Assembly (NCBI GenBank): GCA_008921705.1 | Contig: VFFE01006711.1 | Span: forward strand, 503,172-567,171 | Direction: 5' to 3' | From: Burhinus oedicnemus | Taxonomy: Eukaryota > Chordata > Aves > Charadriiformes > Burhinidae | DNA length: 64,000 nt | In this document: in pieces, positions 1 to 12,921 of the stretch | How positions within the stretch are numbered: position 1 is the stretch's first letter | Layout of the letters: each line of letters starts with the position of its first letter | Notes under the pieces: generated by a model | Database searches by the model: none | The model's input: the letters and a program-made list of their open reading frames with translations, nothing else | What the model was told of the DNA's origin: nothing | Made by a program: the position numbers and the translations under genes

Positions 1-1210
1 GACTGACAGCCTATGGTTCGCTTACAAAAAATAGCTCCACTCCCGTATTCTCTTTCTTCAGGCCTAGCCCTGCAGGGCCATGTTTCAGCAGTGGGAATCT
101 CAGGGGCAGAGCAGGGAAGAGAAGCCATGGCTGTTCTGCAGGGCAAGCATGAGGCACAGCTGGGCTGTTTGAGCTTTTCTTATCAAAGGGTGTTTTGGGA
201 TTAATGAAGACCAAGTTCACTGTTTACAGGGGAACAACTTGAAACTAATTCTGTCTATCTTTCTCTCTTAATTTCCTTGCAGCAGAAATAATATCACATT
301 TTTGTGAAGCTTCGTGTATCCCTTCTGTCTCCTCAAAGTTGTCTTCTTGCCGTTTGAGCCAAAAGGACCTGGGCACTGACGTCCTCTTTCTACTCAAGAT
401 CTCAGAGACTGCCTGTGTCCAACTTTCCCCTCCTGTGCATTTATTTTCAGCACAGTTCTGAACAAATCAATCTTTCCTACCTAAGCAGAGCTCATAGATG
501 AACCTATTTTCCCCTCAGCCTGGGCAAGACCAGGAGACCATCAACAGCCATGATGATGGCCATTGACAAAGGTTTTGAAGATCATGAGCAAATATTGCTC
601 TTCCTTTACCATGTGGAAATTGTACCTGGCTTCCAACCATGCCATGATGAAGAGAAGGATCCTCTGCATGCCAATGTAACCATCACATAAGGCTGTTACC
701 TGAGGATCTAAGCTCATTCCACCCTTACATTGGTGCTGAGTGTAAAGTGCAAGTCTTAACATGGCTTACAAGGGTAAAAGAATTATAGAAACAGAAATGG
801 TGTAAAGAGAGAGAAGATTAAAGTTGTCTATTAAAGGTGCTGCCAAAATAATATAGGATGAATAAAAAGTAAAAATGGATTGAAACCAGAAAGGAAGGTT
901 GAGGACATAAGGCTGGGATGTCACAGAAGCAGAGAGTGAAAAGTCTTCAGGGATCTGGCAGTTTAGGGACATACACATTGTACTCAGTGTGTCCTGAAGG
1001 TGTTGTGGGAAATCTCAACCAACGTTTTTGAAGATGCATGTGTGTTAGGTACTTGTGGTGTGTCTGCCACATAGTTTTGGGCGTATATTAATATGTATGG
1101 AACACATTCGGATCAGGGTTTCTATTCTTTTTTTTTCTCAAGGAAATTAGTTTGCATGTATGAAGCCCATTTAGAGATATGAACCAACACCAAGTGGAGA
1201 ACTGCGGATT
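1..1210. other. No gene seen
   Basis: AT-rich sequence with reading frames under 75 codons on both strands. No transposon, RNA gene or strong splice-site pair recognised. Confidence 0.7.
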
Positions 1211-1340
1211 TATATTACATATATATATGTCTATATATACAGTGTATATATAAATACAAATATAAATATAAATGCAAATATAAATGTAAGTGCAAATATA
1301 AATGTATATATATATAAATATATGTATAAGGATGTATATA
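1211..1340. repeat. AT-rich minisatellite and TA microsatellite
   Basis: (TA)n tracts flank a hexamer array running from about 1252 to 1310, with units of the form aaatac / aaatat / aaatgc / aaatgt. The units pair into an imperfect 12-bp period of about five copies. Expected to be length-variable and easily melted. The 94-codon frame on the minus strand across it is a low-complexity I/Y artefact. Confidence 0.9.
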
Positions 1341-1506
1341 ATTTCTTCTAGCCAAATTGCTAATAAAAACATAGCTTCTGTGTTAAAGGTCTACAATCAT
1401 CTGCTTAATTATTTTGGATGTCAAGTACATTTAATTATACTTATGCTTAGAGCTAGAAATGCACATGGAAAAGAATGAAGAGGGGAGGAGTAGGAGAAGC
1501 TGTAAA

Positions 1507-1542
1507 ATTACTTGGCTTCTCCAAGAAGCCATTACTTGGCTT
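1507..1542. repeat. 24-bp partial tandem duplication with a dyad
   Basis: The 12-mer 'attacttggctt' occurs at 1507-1518 and again at 1531-1542. Between them the sequence completes a hairpin: GGCTTCT at 1514-1520 pairs with AGAAGCC at 1524-1530 across a 3-nt loop. It reads as one and a half copies of a 24-bp unit. Confidence 0.7.
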
Positions 1543-2616
1543 AAGAGACCTGAGAGATGATAGGATTTAATCAAGTCCTAATTGTCTTGAATTTGAGGGT
1601 TATAAAGGCTAGTGAAGGCCTCCATATAGATTGGAAAAGTGAAGTCAAATGGTTTATCCATCTATCATTAAGAGAGAAGAAACTGGAGTTGATTGCTAGG
1701 AATTATAGAAGTGTTGGCAGTCAATATTGCTTTCATTCCAAACTTACATTTGTGGCTTGACTTCTGGGATGTTGGGGTCATTGCAATTGAGTTTTTTGGC
1801 GAAGCAAAAAGCAAAATCATATAAAGATCAGCATGTGGATGAAAAATGGAGCAAAAGATGGCCACGGTGAGAAGACAAAAAGGGAGAGAGAGTGCAGCAA
1901 ATAGAATCCAGTAAGGAGACGGTGAGATGAAATAATAGAAAGATGAAATGCACCCCTAGTGAGCTAAATTTCCTCTGAAACACCAGCATCTTTATGAGAC
2001 TTCAGTGTGCAAAAAAAGAAGCTGAATTCAGCCTGGGAGCTGTCAGCAAAGGTTTTTCTTAAAACACAAGGCTTTTTAAATCTAGAGTAAGAATCAGATT
2101 AACATACTGCTTGCTGCTACATAAGAAATATCAACCGTTCCCATGGCAGAATACAGAGGGGTGCACCAAGGCTTTTTTCCTTATTGAATGAATGGAATGA
2201 ATTTCTGACTAAGAAAAACAGATGTTCTGGGCTTCTTAATTTTGATAATTGCTCACTCTGATTGTAAGATTTCTAATTCTAATACATAATATACAACGTA
2301 TAATTCTTTCTTTCTCTCCTTTTTTAATAGAAATAAACTTTAAAGGGAAACCCAACGTTTCTTGCCCTAACTGCACACTGCACCTCCATGCACTTCTGCA
2401 GGCAGCAGAGGTCATGGGAAATCCTGCCCCTGCCATCTCCTTGGAGGTGTCCACTGGACCACTTCATGAGTGGTCAGGGCTCTCAGACAGTACCCGTCTG
2501 CTTCTCCTCCTTAAATTTTTTTCCCCTGTCTGGAACAATCTTGTACCCCTATAACGTATGCCAGTAATTCTCCCTAAAAGTGAGCTCTTCTACCTGGTTT
2601 AACAAACCAAGTCTAC

Positions 2617-2638
2617 CTAGTTTGTTAATACAAACTAG
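2617..2638. repeat. Inverted repeat, 8-bp stem
   Basis: CTAGTTTG at 2617-2624 and CAAACTAG at 2631-2638 form a perfect 8-bp stem with a 6-nt loop (ttaata). Just upstream, 'ggtttaacaaacc' (2597-2609) is another short dyad of similar sequence. No gene or T-run beside it suggests a terminator. Confidence 0.6.
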
Positions 2639-3534
2639 TTAAGAAGTGCTTTTCAAACTGAATGTGGCCCTAAATCCATGGGTGCTGCCAGTTCACTGAC
2701 AAGAATAAAGACGGGTGAGCTTATTCCACCTCAATGCCCGGATCATGGAAGAGCTGGTATTGTCCCCAGCTCTCTTTTGTGGCATATTTCACTTGTAAAT
2801 TCTCCATGATGACAGTTTGCATGTATATAAACCCTAGCACCAAGGATTCCTCTTGACTCTTTAATAGAAATCCTCTGGAAGCTGATCTGATAAGAAATAA
2901 AAGGGGGATCAATGTTTTCTGAATCCCAAAAGTGGGCTGTGATTGTTGCAAATGACCAGATAGTGTGGCTTTTTTAGTTGAAAAAAATTGTGGTGGAGGA
3001 TTTTGTTCTTTTCTCCTCTTTAGATGAATGTTGGTGGATTTTTAGAATGATGGGGAATGAATCTAAACATAAAGGGATGGAGCCAGGTTGAGTGTCTCAG
3101 CTAGATTTATCAGCCTGGGAGTCCTAGAGCACCTGGAAATGCAAAAGTTGAAGCATCTGGAAAGGCAAAGTTGAAGACTTTTAAACACCAACCACGGTAC
3201 CCCATTAAAAATAAACTAACCTGGACCCCTACTTCATATAAGTGGATCCTGCACAGGGAATAGAGTCTGTATTCCCATAGTGTTCCTGCATACAATAAAC
3301 ATAATACTTGCATAATGAGTGCCCTGACTTTTTTAAGCTAAACTTTTGAGGTGATCAGACCTCAGAAAGATGAGAGGAGAGTTAGCGAGAGACTAGGACT
3401 TGGCACCTTTCATAGCAGAGTTTCAAATCATAGACTCCACTTTGCATGTACGGCAGTGAAGTCCCTATCGAGGCCAAAAGACATTCTTAGGTTTTTTGTG
3501 CTAGGTTTAGCAATTAGAATATAGAAGGAGGTAT

Positions 3535-3556
3535 GGGGGGCGGGGGGGGGGGAGGG
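3535..3556 (+). repeat. G-run, possible G-quadruplex
   Basis: Guanine-rich tract: six G, one C, eleven G, one A, three G. It contains enough G-triplets for an intramolecular quadruplex. Such runs are also prone to sequencing and length errors. Confidence 0.85.
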
Positions 3557-5384
3557 ACACACGGACTTTTTCTTAACGAGTGCTAAATGGCTGCCCTCCC
3601 CATCTTCCTCTCTAGAACACAGCCATTTGCCTTAATGCTTATTTAACTGATGCCGTTACAGAATAGCAATAGCAGTCTCACTGAAGCCCAACAAATCTCT
3701 AACCCATCTGTTTGCACAGAATAAATCCTGTGCTCCAGCCGGCAGGACTGAGAGAGCAGCGCAGTGCTGTCTGCAGCAGCATCACAAATGTGAAGCGTTA
3801 AACGAGATCTGCAGCCCAGGGCTGACCTATAGCAGAGAGAACTGGAAATGTTAAGATGGATCAGCAGATGGTTAGTTAGCAACTTTTATGTTTACATTTT
3901 CGCCTTTCCCAGTGAATATTCCCTTTCACAAGTGGTCCTAGTTCCTTTCTTTGTTAGGGTATGCGCTTGTGATTTTAGCCAAAGTGACTTGATTCCTCTC
4001 TGTGTTCAAACTATCCGAACCAATGGCACCTCCAGCTCAGTATCCTGTTTCTGTCAATGGTCAAAAGCGGAATCTGAAGGAAAGCTTATGTGATCAAGTT
4101 TAGTCATTGTAACATAACATCTTACTTTCACGTTATCCTCAGTTGAGCATCAGTAAACAAACACTTGCGCTTATAGTACAGTTAAATTCTTAAAAGTATA
4201 AGCAACCTTGGTGAAACTACCGCATTTTATGAGACCCTAAGGGTAAGTTAAGGTATCTGCAGTCAGCTGATGGGCGGTAACTTGCTGTGCTGTCATAAAA
4301 TGAACGTCAGGGCTGCAGCTAGATACCACTTTAAATACCGACGCTCAAGACTGGAGCTGGAATACAATATTATGGAATAAAAATCTTCCCCCAATCTATT
4401 CACTTTTTATTACAGTGGCTGCAATAGCACAGCTGGGACCAGAATAGCAGCCAGATGAAGATGAAAAATGTTTTACTGGAAGAGTCCCGCTACCTGCAGT
4501 TGTCAGGAAGGGGTGACTGCATTCATGGATCCTCTCCTACCACAGAAAGGCTTTCTTAATCTACCACCCTAAGGACTGCCAAACCATCTGAAATTTACAT
4601 CCTGTTTTAGAGGAGACTCTGAGTTCAGGATGGTTCAGATCCAAAATTTTGCTTCAGTGCAAGGCAGAGACACGCTATTCAGAAGCAATTTTCATTTCAG
4701 GACCTGACCATGGTGAAGCTTTGAAATTATTAGATATCCTGGCTTTGTTTTCTATCGTCAGTTTTATTTATATTGCTCATTACTGCATTGTTAGCTGTTT
4801 TTTTCATTTCTGCTCACAATAAAATCCTCACAGGTGAATAGAAACCCCCTTGCTCATGCCAAATATTGTTCTGTATGACAGGCTTTGGACAGAGATTTCA
4901 GTCTGAATGAAAACTTACAAGGAGCTGATTTACTTTGTGAGCCAACAGATTTTTAAACCGGGGAGTCAAATACAGACCTCTCACTGCCTTTATTTCTGCC
5001 TAGAGCCTTTCAAAATATGCTGCAGTTTCTTTAAATGTGTTTGCCAACACACATTCATCTCAAAAACTTGGCTTGCTGAAGCAAATTGTAACAATTCATA
5101 ACAATTAAATGTCCATGGGGTGAATGAGAAAGATCAAGCTGCCTTTAAACTACATTGATAGAGATGAGAAATGATACTGTCAAGCAACGATGTCCTTTCT
5201 TGTTTTCAGAAATTGTCTGCTACAGGGTTTGTTGCTGCAGACCTATTAGGCCAGATTCTGATTTTTTTTTTTGAATGGCAAAGGAAAAAAGTCAGTGTGA
5301 GGGAGATCAGAAGCTAGTGATGTGCGCCATTTGTTTGGAAATATTTATGCCTTTATTTCCTCCACTGTAGGTAGCAAGTTAATT
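3557..5384. other. No gene seen
   Basis: Plain sequence. A somewhat GC-richer patch lies at 3700-3830, and a donor-like 'aagggtaagtt' near 4240. No coding exon could be built. Confidence 0.65.
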
Positions 5385-5560
5385 TAGCCTGCAACCTTTT
5401 AATAGGCTTTAGGAAACTGGACACTGAAACCCAACGGAACACCAGGGCAGTTGGGTTTCTAAATGCCCGGTGGTCTGTCTGGGCCAGAGCCAGCAGAATT
5501 GCTGCTTTGGATTAAGCCACAGCAGCACATGAGCTGAGGCAAAAGAGAGCTCTACGTGGG
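5385..5560. promoter_or_regulatory. Candidate non-coding regulatory block
   Basis: A more balanced-composition stretch with 'gttaatttag' near 5379, a GGATTAAG (bicoid/OTX-PITX type core) at 5509-5516, and no simple repeats or recognisable transposons. The claim rests on motif content and texture only. Confidence 0.18.
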
Positions 5561-5735
5561 CCATCCTAATGTCGAAATATGTAGTTTAAGGGCAGTTCAA
5601 ATATCCTCTCTACTGAATCAGGACCTGCAGTAAGATTCCTCTTAAACATTTGTGTATTTTAAAACCATAAAGGAATACTATAGCTAACATATGTAAAACA
5701 GGCATTTCAATTTTATTTGGGAAACTCTTTGTTGA

Positions 5736-5785
5736 TTCTAGTTCTTACGACTGTAGCATTTTCTAGTTCTTATGATTGTAGCATT
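5736..5785. repeat. 25-bp tandem duplication, two copies
   Basis: Copy 1 at 5736-5760 and copy 2 at 5761-5785 share the sequence 'ttctagttctta' ... 'tgtagcatt' and differ at two positions, both C in copy 1 and T in copy 2. One of the two is the C of a CpG. The junction is exact. Confidence 0.9.
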
Positions 5786-8700
5786 TTCTGGGCACTTAGT
5801 TTTGATTTAAAGGCTCTTAGCACTGGAAAAGCTGCTGTATTTCCTCTGTCAATTAATCTACTGGTGAACCACCCTCACTGTAAAAATCAGTAATTTAGCC
5901 CTAGTCTAAACTGCTGTTAGCTGGATCTATCAGCTGGATCTCATCATGCTTTTCTGCAATTGATTATTCTGATCTAGTTCCTGCAGATAATAGAAACCCT
6001 TCTCTATGCATGTGTGAAAAAGTATATGTCATATCACAGTTATGCTGTTCATAAGGTTAAGGGCTTAACTGTACAGGCTGATGCTGTATGAGGCGAGTGA
6101 CAACTCAGACCTCTCATTATAAATGCTAACCCTACCAAAAACTGGTTCCATTTTGTTTAGCAAGGAAACAAAATCCCCAGTACAGTCTGCTGTCCAGTGC
6201 AGCTGTGGGGCGTTCAGACTAGAACACAACTTTTGCAAAGTAATTTTCACATGTATAAAACATTATTGGTATTATGATGCTTGTGCTCAAGTGATCAGTC
6301 TCTCTAGGATTTGTCCTCACAGTGCATGTTGGTCTGGGTGTGCAAAGCTCCCTTTCCTAACTGATGTACTTGAACTTCCACGGTACTAAAGGAGAGCTTT
6401 TCTAGTTAATGCAGAAGTGTTCTGCTGCCTTTAGTTTTTAGCAAGAATTCAGGGTGGGGCAGGCACTTCTTTCAAAATTGTATTGAGATAAAAGAAAAGA
6501 AATGTCTCTTGGCCAGGATTTTCAGTTGCTGGACAGTGCAGTAGTAGAGAAGCAAATGTCTTAATATCCGCAGGTCCCAGAAACAAGGACACCTTCCTTG
6601 TGCTGATGCTGTACCGAGTTTCCTAAGTGGCATTTTGCAAGTGCTAGTCCAGTAAAAGAGTAGGATTTTTCTGTTTGTTGCACAGTTATAAGTGCAATGG
6701 ATGTAGCTGTTTTTACAACTAAGCTCTTTCCTGAAGAATGGCTCTGAGAAAAAAAAAAACAAAACCAAAAAACCAACTGCCAAGAAAGCCATTACTGTAA
6801 TGTATTAAATGTACTTTTCTGAGTCAACTGCTGAAGTTGTAGAGATTCCCATGCCTCTACCAGCAAAAGGTCTGAAAGACAGCTAAATCTGGCAAATCAA
6901 AGCACTCGTTTCAAGGAATCAAAGCTTCTGACAAAGACATAAGATGTAGTGTTCAGTTTTGGCAGATATCTGGGATATTCCCCTCATTGTTCAGTCTTGA
7001 CAGATATATGAGGTATTCTACACCTACTTTGCAAAAAAAATATTTAAAAAAACTCTATGGGCTCTTCCCATTTTCTGAAATTATATTTTATTTTAGCAAA
7101 TGTTTTCCATGCTTGGCTCAGACACCTCCTATCTTTCACAGGAGCTTCACAGCTCTGGACAGGAGACTGCTGTGCTGGCCTTTCCATGGATTTTCTGATT
7201 TAATGCATGGAGTTGTTAAAATCTCACTGGAATTGCCAGGCAAGACTTCAGTCCTGGGAAGTTGTAAGGGATATCCTTAAACACAAACCCAAGTTGATTT
7301 CAGTGAAAATATTCAGACTCATTCAACTTAAATCTGAACATGTAAAACTGTAGCATGGTGTTCAGGAAAATAAATTCCAGAGCTGTTACAGTTTTAATAT
7401 TTTAATATATCTACCTTTATTCTGAGCTGGAAATAAAGCTGGCGCACCTCTGGCAGATGGATCCATGCACTTACAGAGCTCTGTAAAAGTTCAGCTACCA
7501 ACTCGAATTTCACAGTTTTGCTCTACATTTAAAAGAAGATACTAAAATTCAGATTCATCTTGTAAGCCAAATTCCTGCCTGATCTGGCAAACTGGACTTG
7601 TAGCTGTAGATCTGCACTTCATGACCCCATCGTCTATATCTGTTTCCTAATTTGAAACAAGAACTTTACAATCTACATTGACAGAAAACTATGAGTGGTT
7701 TTGTAGTTAATTACCTGTCAACTCTTTTAAAAGGGAAACAGAGGATCCATGTTTAAAATATGTTAAATGATTCAGTCACCTCTATTAATTGGGTGTCTCA
7801 ACTGGAAAATCTTTCACCCTATGGTGCAGATTCCCTTTTAAACCAAGTCACCTGCACCATTCATTTTGTTGACAAGAGGAAAGGGCTCATCTCTCATGAT
7901 GACTTGCTGCTGTGGTAGCCATTTTCAGCAGGACACTCCCATTTTTCTTGAGACATTTCTCTTCTATCTTTAGCAGCACAGCCAAGGCCCAGGACCATTT
8001 ACCTTGTCGAGCTGCTTGCCTCTTTGGTAGGAGAACATCAATAATCCACCAACCCTGGAATTATTTATCTCCAAACTTGCTGAGCCCTTGGTTACTAAAT
8101 GGAGAGTTATGAAAAATGCCTACCTACTGACACCATGTAATTCGCCATACTGTTCCTGTCAGACATCTTCCGTAAGAGGGGGGGAGCGGCTGCTTCTAGA
8201 GTGTATACCAAAGCAATGATAGAACAGGAAACACTGGGATGCTGTGCAAAACGTTGTAGTTATCAGGTCTTCTGTAGCTATTCCTAATAGAATATATTCC
8301 CTGCTGCAGAATGAGACAAGCTTATATAGGCAAAAAAATTTTGTGTTTTCCCATATCAGGATAATGGAGTATTATCAGGGGACTGAACTTGTGATTTTAA
8401 GATAAGACACACATACTTACATGAGTTGAGGTAGTATACAAGCGTTCATAAGCTGTTCCTGTTTATGGCTGTTCATAGCTCATTTTTAAATCACTAGAAA
8501 GGGAAAGAGAGGTGGAGTATGTTGTTGTGGATCACACATGAGTTTGCCCCATCTACCTATCCTTTCTTTTCACTTCCAGTCTCCACTCTGTGACTGAATT
8601 CATCCTCCCCTTTGCCTGTAGACCATCTTTGATACATTCTTCGTGCTTGAAACCATCCCCTAGGCTCACTCAAACCTTCTCCCTAGCTGTAGCCCAGTCT

Positions 8701-11469
8701 CTGATGTAGTGCGCTTGCTTTTCAGTTCTGCAAGAGATTCAGGGTGAAATCTACTCAGGATGGTTCAGATTTAGTGGCTACAATTCGAGCTGTTCCCCCA
8801 GCTCCTTCATGGTCCTGGAATGGGAAGAACTTTTTGATTTGATGCACATCAGGATTAGGTTAGTCCAGGGTAGGTTCAAAGTACTGAAGTCAACCTGGTC
8901 TCCGTGGGAATCCTTTAATATTGTTCTGTCAAGGAAAGAATATTTAACTGTCAAAACAGATACTTAACTAGATGGGTAAATCAAATGCTAGGGGATCTGC
9001 ATTGCAAAATGAGTTGTCAAGACTTTTAGAAAGACAAAGCTGACTGGAGGAAATAAAGAAAACAAGAAGGGACTGGTTTGAAGGGTTGAGGCAGATCTCT
9101 GCAAAGGATGGGGGAACAGTGTTAGAGGCCTAGCCTCTCATCCAGCAACAGACTTTCTTACTGGTTCACTTCTTCCCTAGATTTCTTCCATCACGTGGAC
9201 ATGTTCAGTGCATGCATGCACGTATCTATCTGACCTGGATAAGATAGCTCTGGAAACCAGCAGAATGGCTGCAAAGAAGATGTTGCATTCCAGCCTTGCT
9301 GCTGTGGCTACAGGCAATCAGCATTCAGAGAAGCCGTGTCCACTTCTGCCAGACCTAACCCTGCTTGATTTACAGAGCTACGAAGATCTAACAAGACATT
9401 TCAGAAAGTCACTAATACTATGGAGTATTCATGTTGTCACAAGGCATTTTGATTTACTAACATGATATAGGAGTGCAGATTAGCGTACTACGCATCCCAT
9501 TAACATCTGAATGGGATAAGAGAGCCGGGTTCAGGTGGCCACCAGGGGCTTCCTGTCCTGGCCCTGACTCTGCTGTCCTAGTTAATTGCTACAGACAGGC
9601 TTGAAACCCAAGAGCATGTTTTGAATTCTCAAATAAACTACTTTAGGTTTAAACCAATAGTTAAAAAGAAATTCAAGTTTAAAAAACAAAAAAACAATTG
9701 GGGCATTTAATAAATGTTGAGTTTCATTTCTTAGACTGTGATGGTTTCTGTTCTCCATCTCCATCATTCTGTTTTTCTTCTGCTTTTTGCATTCACAGCT
9801 AATCTTCAACACACATCCCATTCCATCCTGTCTCCCCTTATGCAAACTCCCACAGGTAGCACAAGTATCGCCACGTTTTTTCTCTGAGTCTCACTCAGAT
9901 TGTTGTGCTCTTGTGAGAAAACAGCTTTGAGAGAAGGAGAGGGAGAAAATGGCTTGAGTTGAGGGAGCAGAGGCAGTTCAGGTTTAGATCCAGCTAAGAA
10001 GCTTAGTCTGATCCCAGGTCGTCTCCTCTACAAGCTGCCCCTTTGGGAGCATTCTCAACCCATCAGATAGCCAGAAATTTGACACATGAAACTCAGTTAT
10101 CAAGCCACATAATATCCATTATTAGGAAACAGTCATGAATGTAAATGGAACATATAACTTCCATGTACCGTTGTGTGATGGCTACAAAGTTCTGTGGTGG
10201 ATGTCATGACAGCCAAGCCAAGCACCCAGGTGCCAAAGATCTCATGGCAGAGGGCTTCAAAGACAGCTGTGTCTGGGGAAGATGCCTTCTAACGGCATAT
10301 TCAGCCTGCAATAACAAGGTATGAAAGCCTTTTTTCCAGAAACCCTCCAAAAGGGTTGGGCAGCTGGCAGCTGAAATCCCAGAAGAGAGAAGAATTAGCA
10401 GCGTAACTCCGCAAAGGCGTGATGAGAGAAAGAACAAGAAGGCCCGTTCGAAGCTGTGGTTGGCAGGACAGGTCTGATGTGTGAAGGAAGAGCCTGATCT
10501 GAACAAAGTACCACTTTGCAAACTTCCCTTCTTGAAGTGCAAAATGTTGACTTCTTGCATGGTGTGCTTTGTGGTCTCACTTTCTTCCCTTGAGACTTGC
10601 TGGGAGTGAGGCAAACTTCAGATCTGACACCAAGACAGACAGATACATGGTAGAACTGCTTCATTACCACTGCTAAGCATATTGAGATGGAGCTCACACT
10701 CGTGCTACTTAGAGCTGCCATTGTCACACAATAAACTTTACAACTGATGCGTGTGTGTTATGAACACACATAAGTGTATGATGTGTGATATAAATGACAG
10801 AAAACTGTTGAATTTTGGGTTGGTTTTTTTCCTAGTAGAGAGAAGTGTTAGGAGAGAGGGAATGACAGCCATAAAATGGAAATTCTGATATACATTTTTT
10901 TATTCAGTGAAAATGTTGTATTATTTGCCTGCCTTCTCTACCCTTCACCAAATCTGAACAGCCAAAGAAACACGATACATGGTAAATCTATTGTAGAGAG
11001 CAAAGCTTTACACGAATACACGAATTTAAGTTTTTGAAGAAAACAAAAATATGTCTCTCATTTTGGTATGATCTATTCAGTTCCAGAAAGTGCACTGACA
11101 TAGGACAGTCCTATTCCTGTGTCTGGACAGAAAGCAACAAAATAATAATAAATTAAAAAATAATTGGTATTCTGAAAAAAAACCTCTTAATTTTGTGTGA
11201 AAATACAGGAAAAAATCTAGGAATTATGCTGTCTTGCGTTCCTGACTTGTAACAGAATCCAAGACCTCACATTCTTTTTTTGAAAATGACCATTACAAGC
11301 AGGACCTCTACTTCACCATTCTTCTGAACAAGGTGGTAAGACCTGTGGGGGACCACAGATTTTAGCTAAAGCCTGTTCTCCTATGATGCACACACATGGG
11401 GAATACACACTGGTGTTTCTTTTATCCTAGTGGGTGCTTCCTGTGGTCTGCTATGTCAAGATATTTCCC
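5786..11469. other. No gene seen
   Basis: Long stop-rich stretch with A-runs near 6750. Overlapping minus-strand frames of 136 and 110 codons at 10204-10727 have no domain, no plausible splice context and shifting composition, and are judged chance. No repeats of known families seen. Confidence 0.65.
10752..10770. repeat. TG/AC inverted repeat
   Basis: TGTGTGTT (10752-10759) and AACACACA (10763-10770) form a perfect 8-bp stem with a 3-nt loop, inside a TG/AC-rich stretch continuing to about 10790. Confidence 0.6.
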
Positions 11470-11980
11470 TAAGCAATGTCTGATGAGGTGATTTAAATGG
11501 CAAAGTGAGAAGTTATCATGTCACCAAATTTCTTGTCATTTTAGTTATGCTCTGGGCATACTGTCGCACTCATTGAAAGAATGAGTGATTTGGAAGTTAA
11601 GATTTAAGGAAATGCATTGTGCAGTTTCTGGCTTAATTAAGCCATTAAGATTTTTTTAGGTGTTTAAGCACCAGCAATTTGAATGCATAATTCAGCATGC
11701 ACACTGGCTAGCCTTGTACTTCTCTTGTTCTGAGGTGAAACAGATTGTGAAAGGGGAGACAGCTGTGAGAACATCCTGTAAAGCCAAACAGAGCCAGTCC
11801 CTAACTTACACTGTGGCCTCAGAGATGAATTAATTAGACTTTCCTAGCATGAAGTTGGCAATAAGCTCCCAGACCCCTGCTGGGCATACACACCCTGTTT
11901 GGCATGGAGCTGGCATTGTGGAGCAGGAGGTATTGATTTGACAGCTCAGGGAGATTATCTGTAGCCTCCTGAAAATGAAG
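11470..11980. promoter_or_regulatory. Candidate enhancer-like block with two dyads
   Basis: Repeat-free stretch with a perfect 8-bp-stem hairpin CACTCATT/AATGAGTG (11567-11587), a perfect 16-bp palindrome TGGCTTAATTAAGCCA (11629-11644) containing the TTAATTAA homeodomain-type core, a second AATTAATTA at 11828-11836, and a GATA-type 'ttatct' near 11955-11960. This density of TAAT cores with dyad symmetry resembles conserved non-coding elements near developmental genes. Function is inferred and no alignment was done. Confidence 0.3.
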
Positions 11981-12212
11981 GGAACCGAGGGAGAATTGGC
12001 TGTTATTAACTGCTCTGTTGGGAAGTGTTGAAGTGACCTTTGTGCCTTTGGGATTGTAGTATATCAGCTGCTTTCATAGCATTGGTAAAGCAAGTGATGA
12101 AGTTGTGGTTTTGTCCATCCTTAAAGTACAGGTTGCAGTGGATAACATGCAAAACTGGGTGAGAGGCAGAAGCTATATCCCTTTACCCTACCAAGGATTA
12201 AACAGGAAAAAT

Positions 12213-12245
12213 CTGTGTCTCTGTGTGTGTGTATGTGTGTGTGTA
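12213..12245. repeat. (TG)n microsatellite
   Basis: Imperfect TG dinucleotide run interrupted by 'tct' and 'ta'. A likely polymorphic simple repeat. Confidence 0.9.
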
Positions 12246-12907
12246 CGGAAAGAATGAACGATATATAAGGGGGTGTAAAATCTGCTATGTTTTCTTTCCT
12301 AACAAAATATAAAAGCACACAATTATACCTCATTTGGTATAAAAGTTTTCCGTTTTCATAATAATCAAAATTTCATTTCTGACAATGTGAAGAGGAGCAA
12401 AGTAAGTACAAGTCTAACTTTCCTTTTACAATCTATGTGTATTGCTTAGAAGCTGTAGGGAGTTTTCTTAATATGACCTTTTTTATTCTGTCCCATGAAG
12501 TGTTTGGTCTGGAAAGGTAACATAAAAGATAAAGCAAAAAGCACTCACCTACATCAATAGTAAGGAAAGAAAAACTAATATCTTCCCTTTAGAAGTTAAC
12601 ACTTATTCATGATAAACTTTAAAAATTCCCTCCATATTTTCTTTCTCACTTGTTTTCTGTGCCAGTCCAAAAACTAAAAGACATCACTGAAATATTGCAT
12701 AGCTCCTGTGTTGGGTAGAATACTAAGAAACTGGACGTAACTCTATAATGTAGGAAGGCTATAGTTGACACATTGGTGACATCTTAAATCATGAATGACT
12801 TCCACTAAGAACAGTCTTATGCTATCTTCTGATTTTTCTTTTCCCTCCTAACTTCTTCTTGAGGTTTCAGCCAAACTAGAAAACTAATGTTTCAGTTTTG
12901 AACTAGG

Positions 12908-12921
12908 AAAAAAAAAAAAAA
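12908..12921. repeat. Poly-A tract
   Basis: An A14 homopolymer in plain sequence. No SINE or processed gene copy is seen upstream of it, so it is not read as a retroposition tail. Confidence 0.85.

Larger units (their letters stand above)
1341..3534. other. No gene seen
   Basis: Apart from the small dyads at 1507-1542 and 2617-2638, plain AT-rich DNA. The longest frame is about 100 codons (2249-2554, +), with no recognisable protein features. Confidence 0.7.

Noticed and set aside
10204..10727. Two overlapping minus-strand frames of 136 and 110 codons
   Set aside because: They overlap each other in different frames and show no family resemblance. Random frames of this length are expected in 64 kb.
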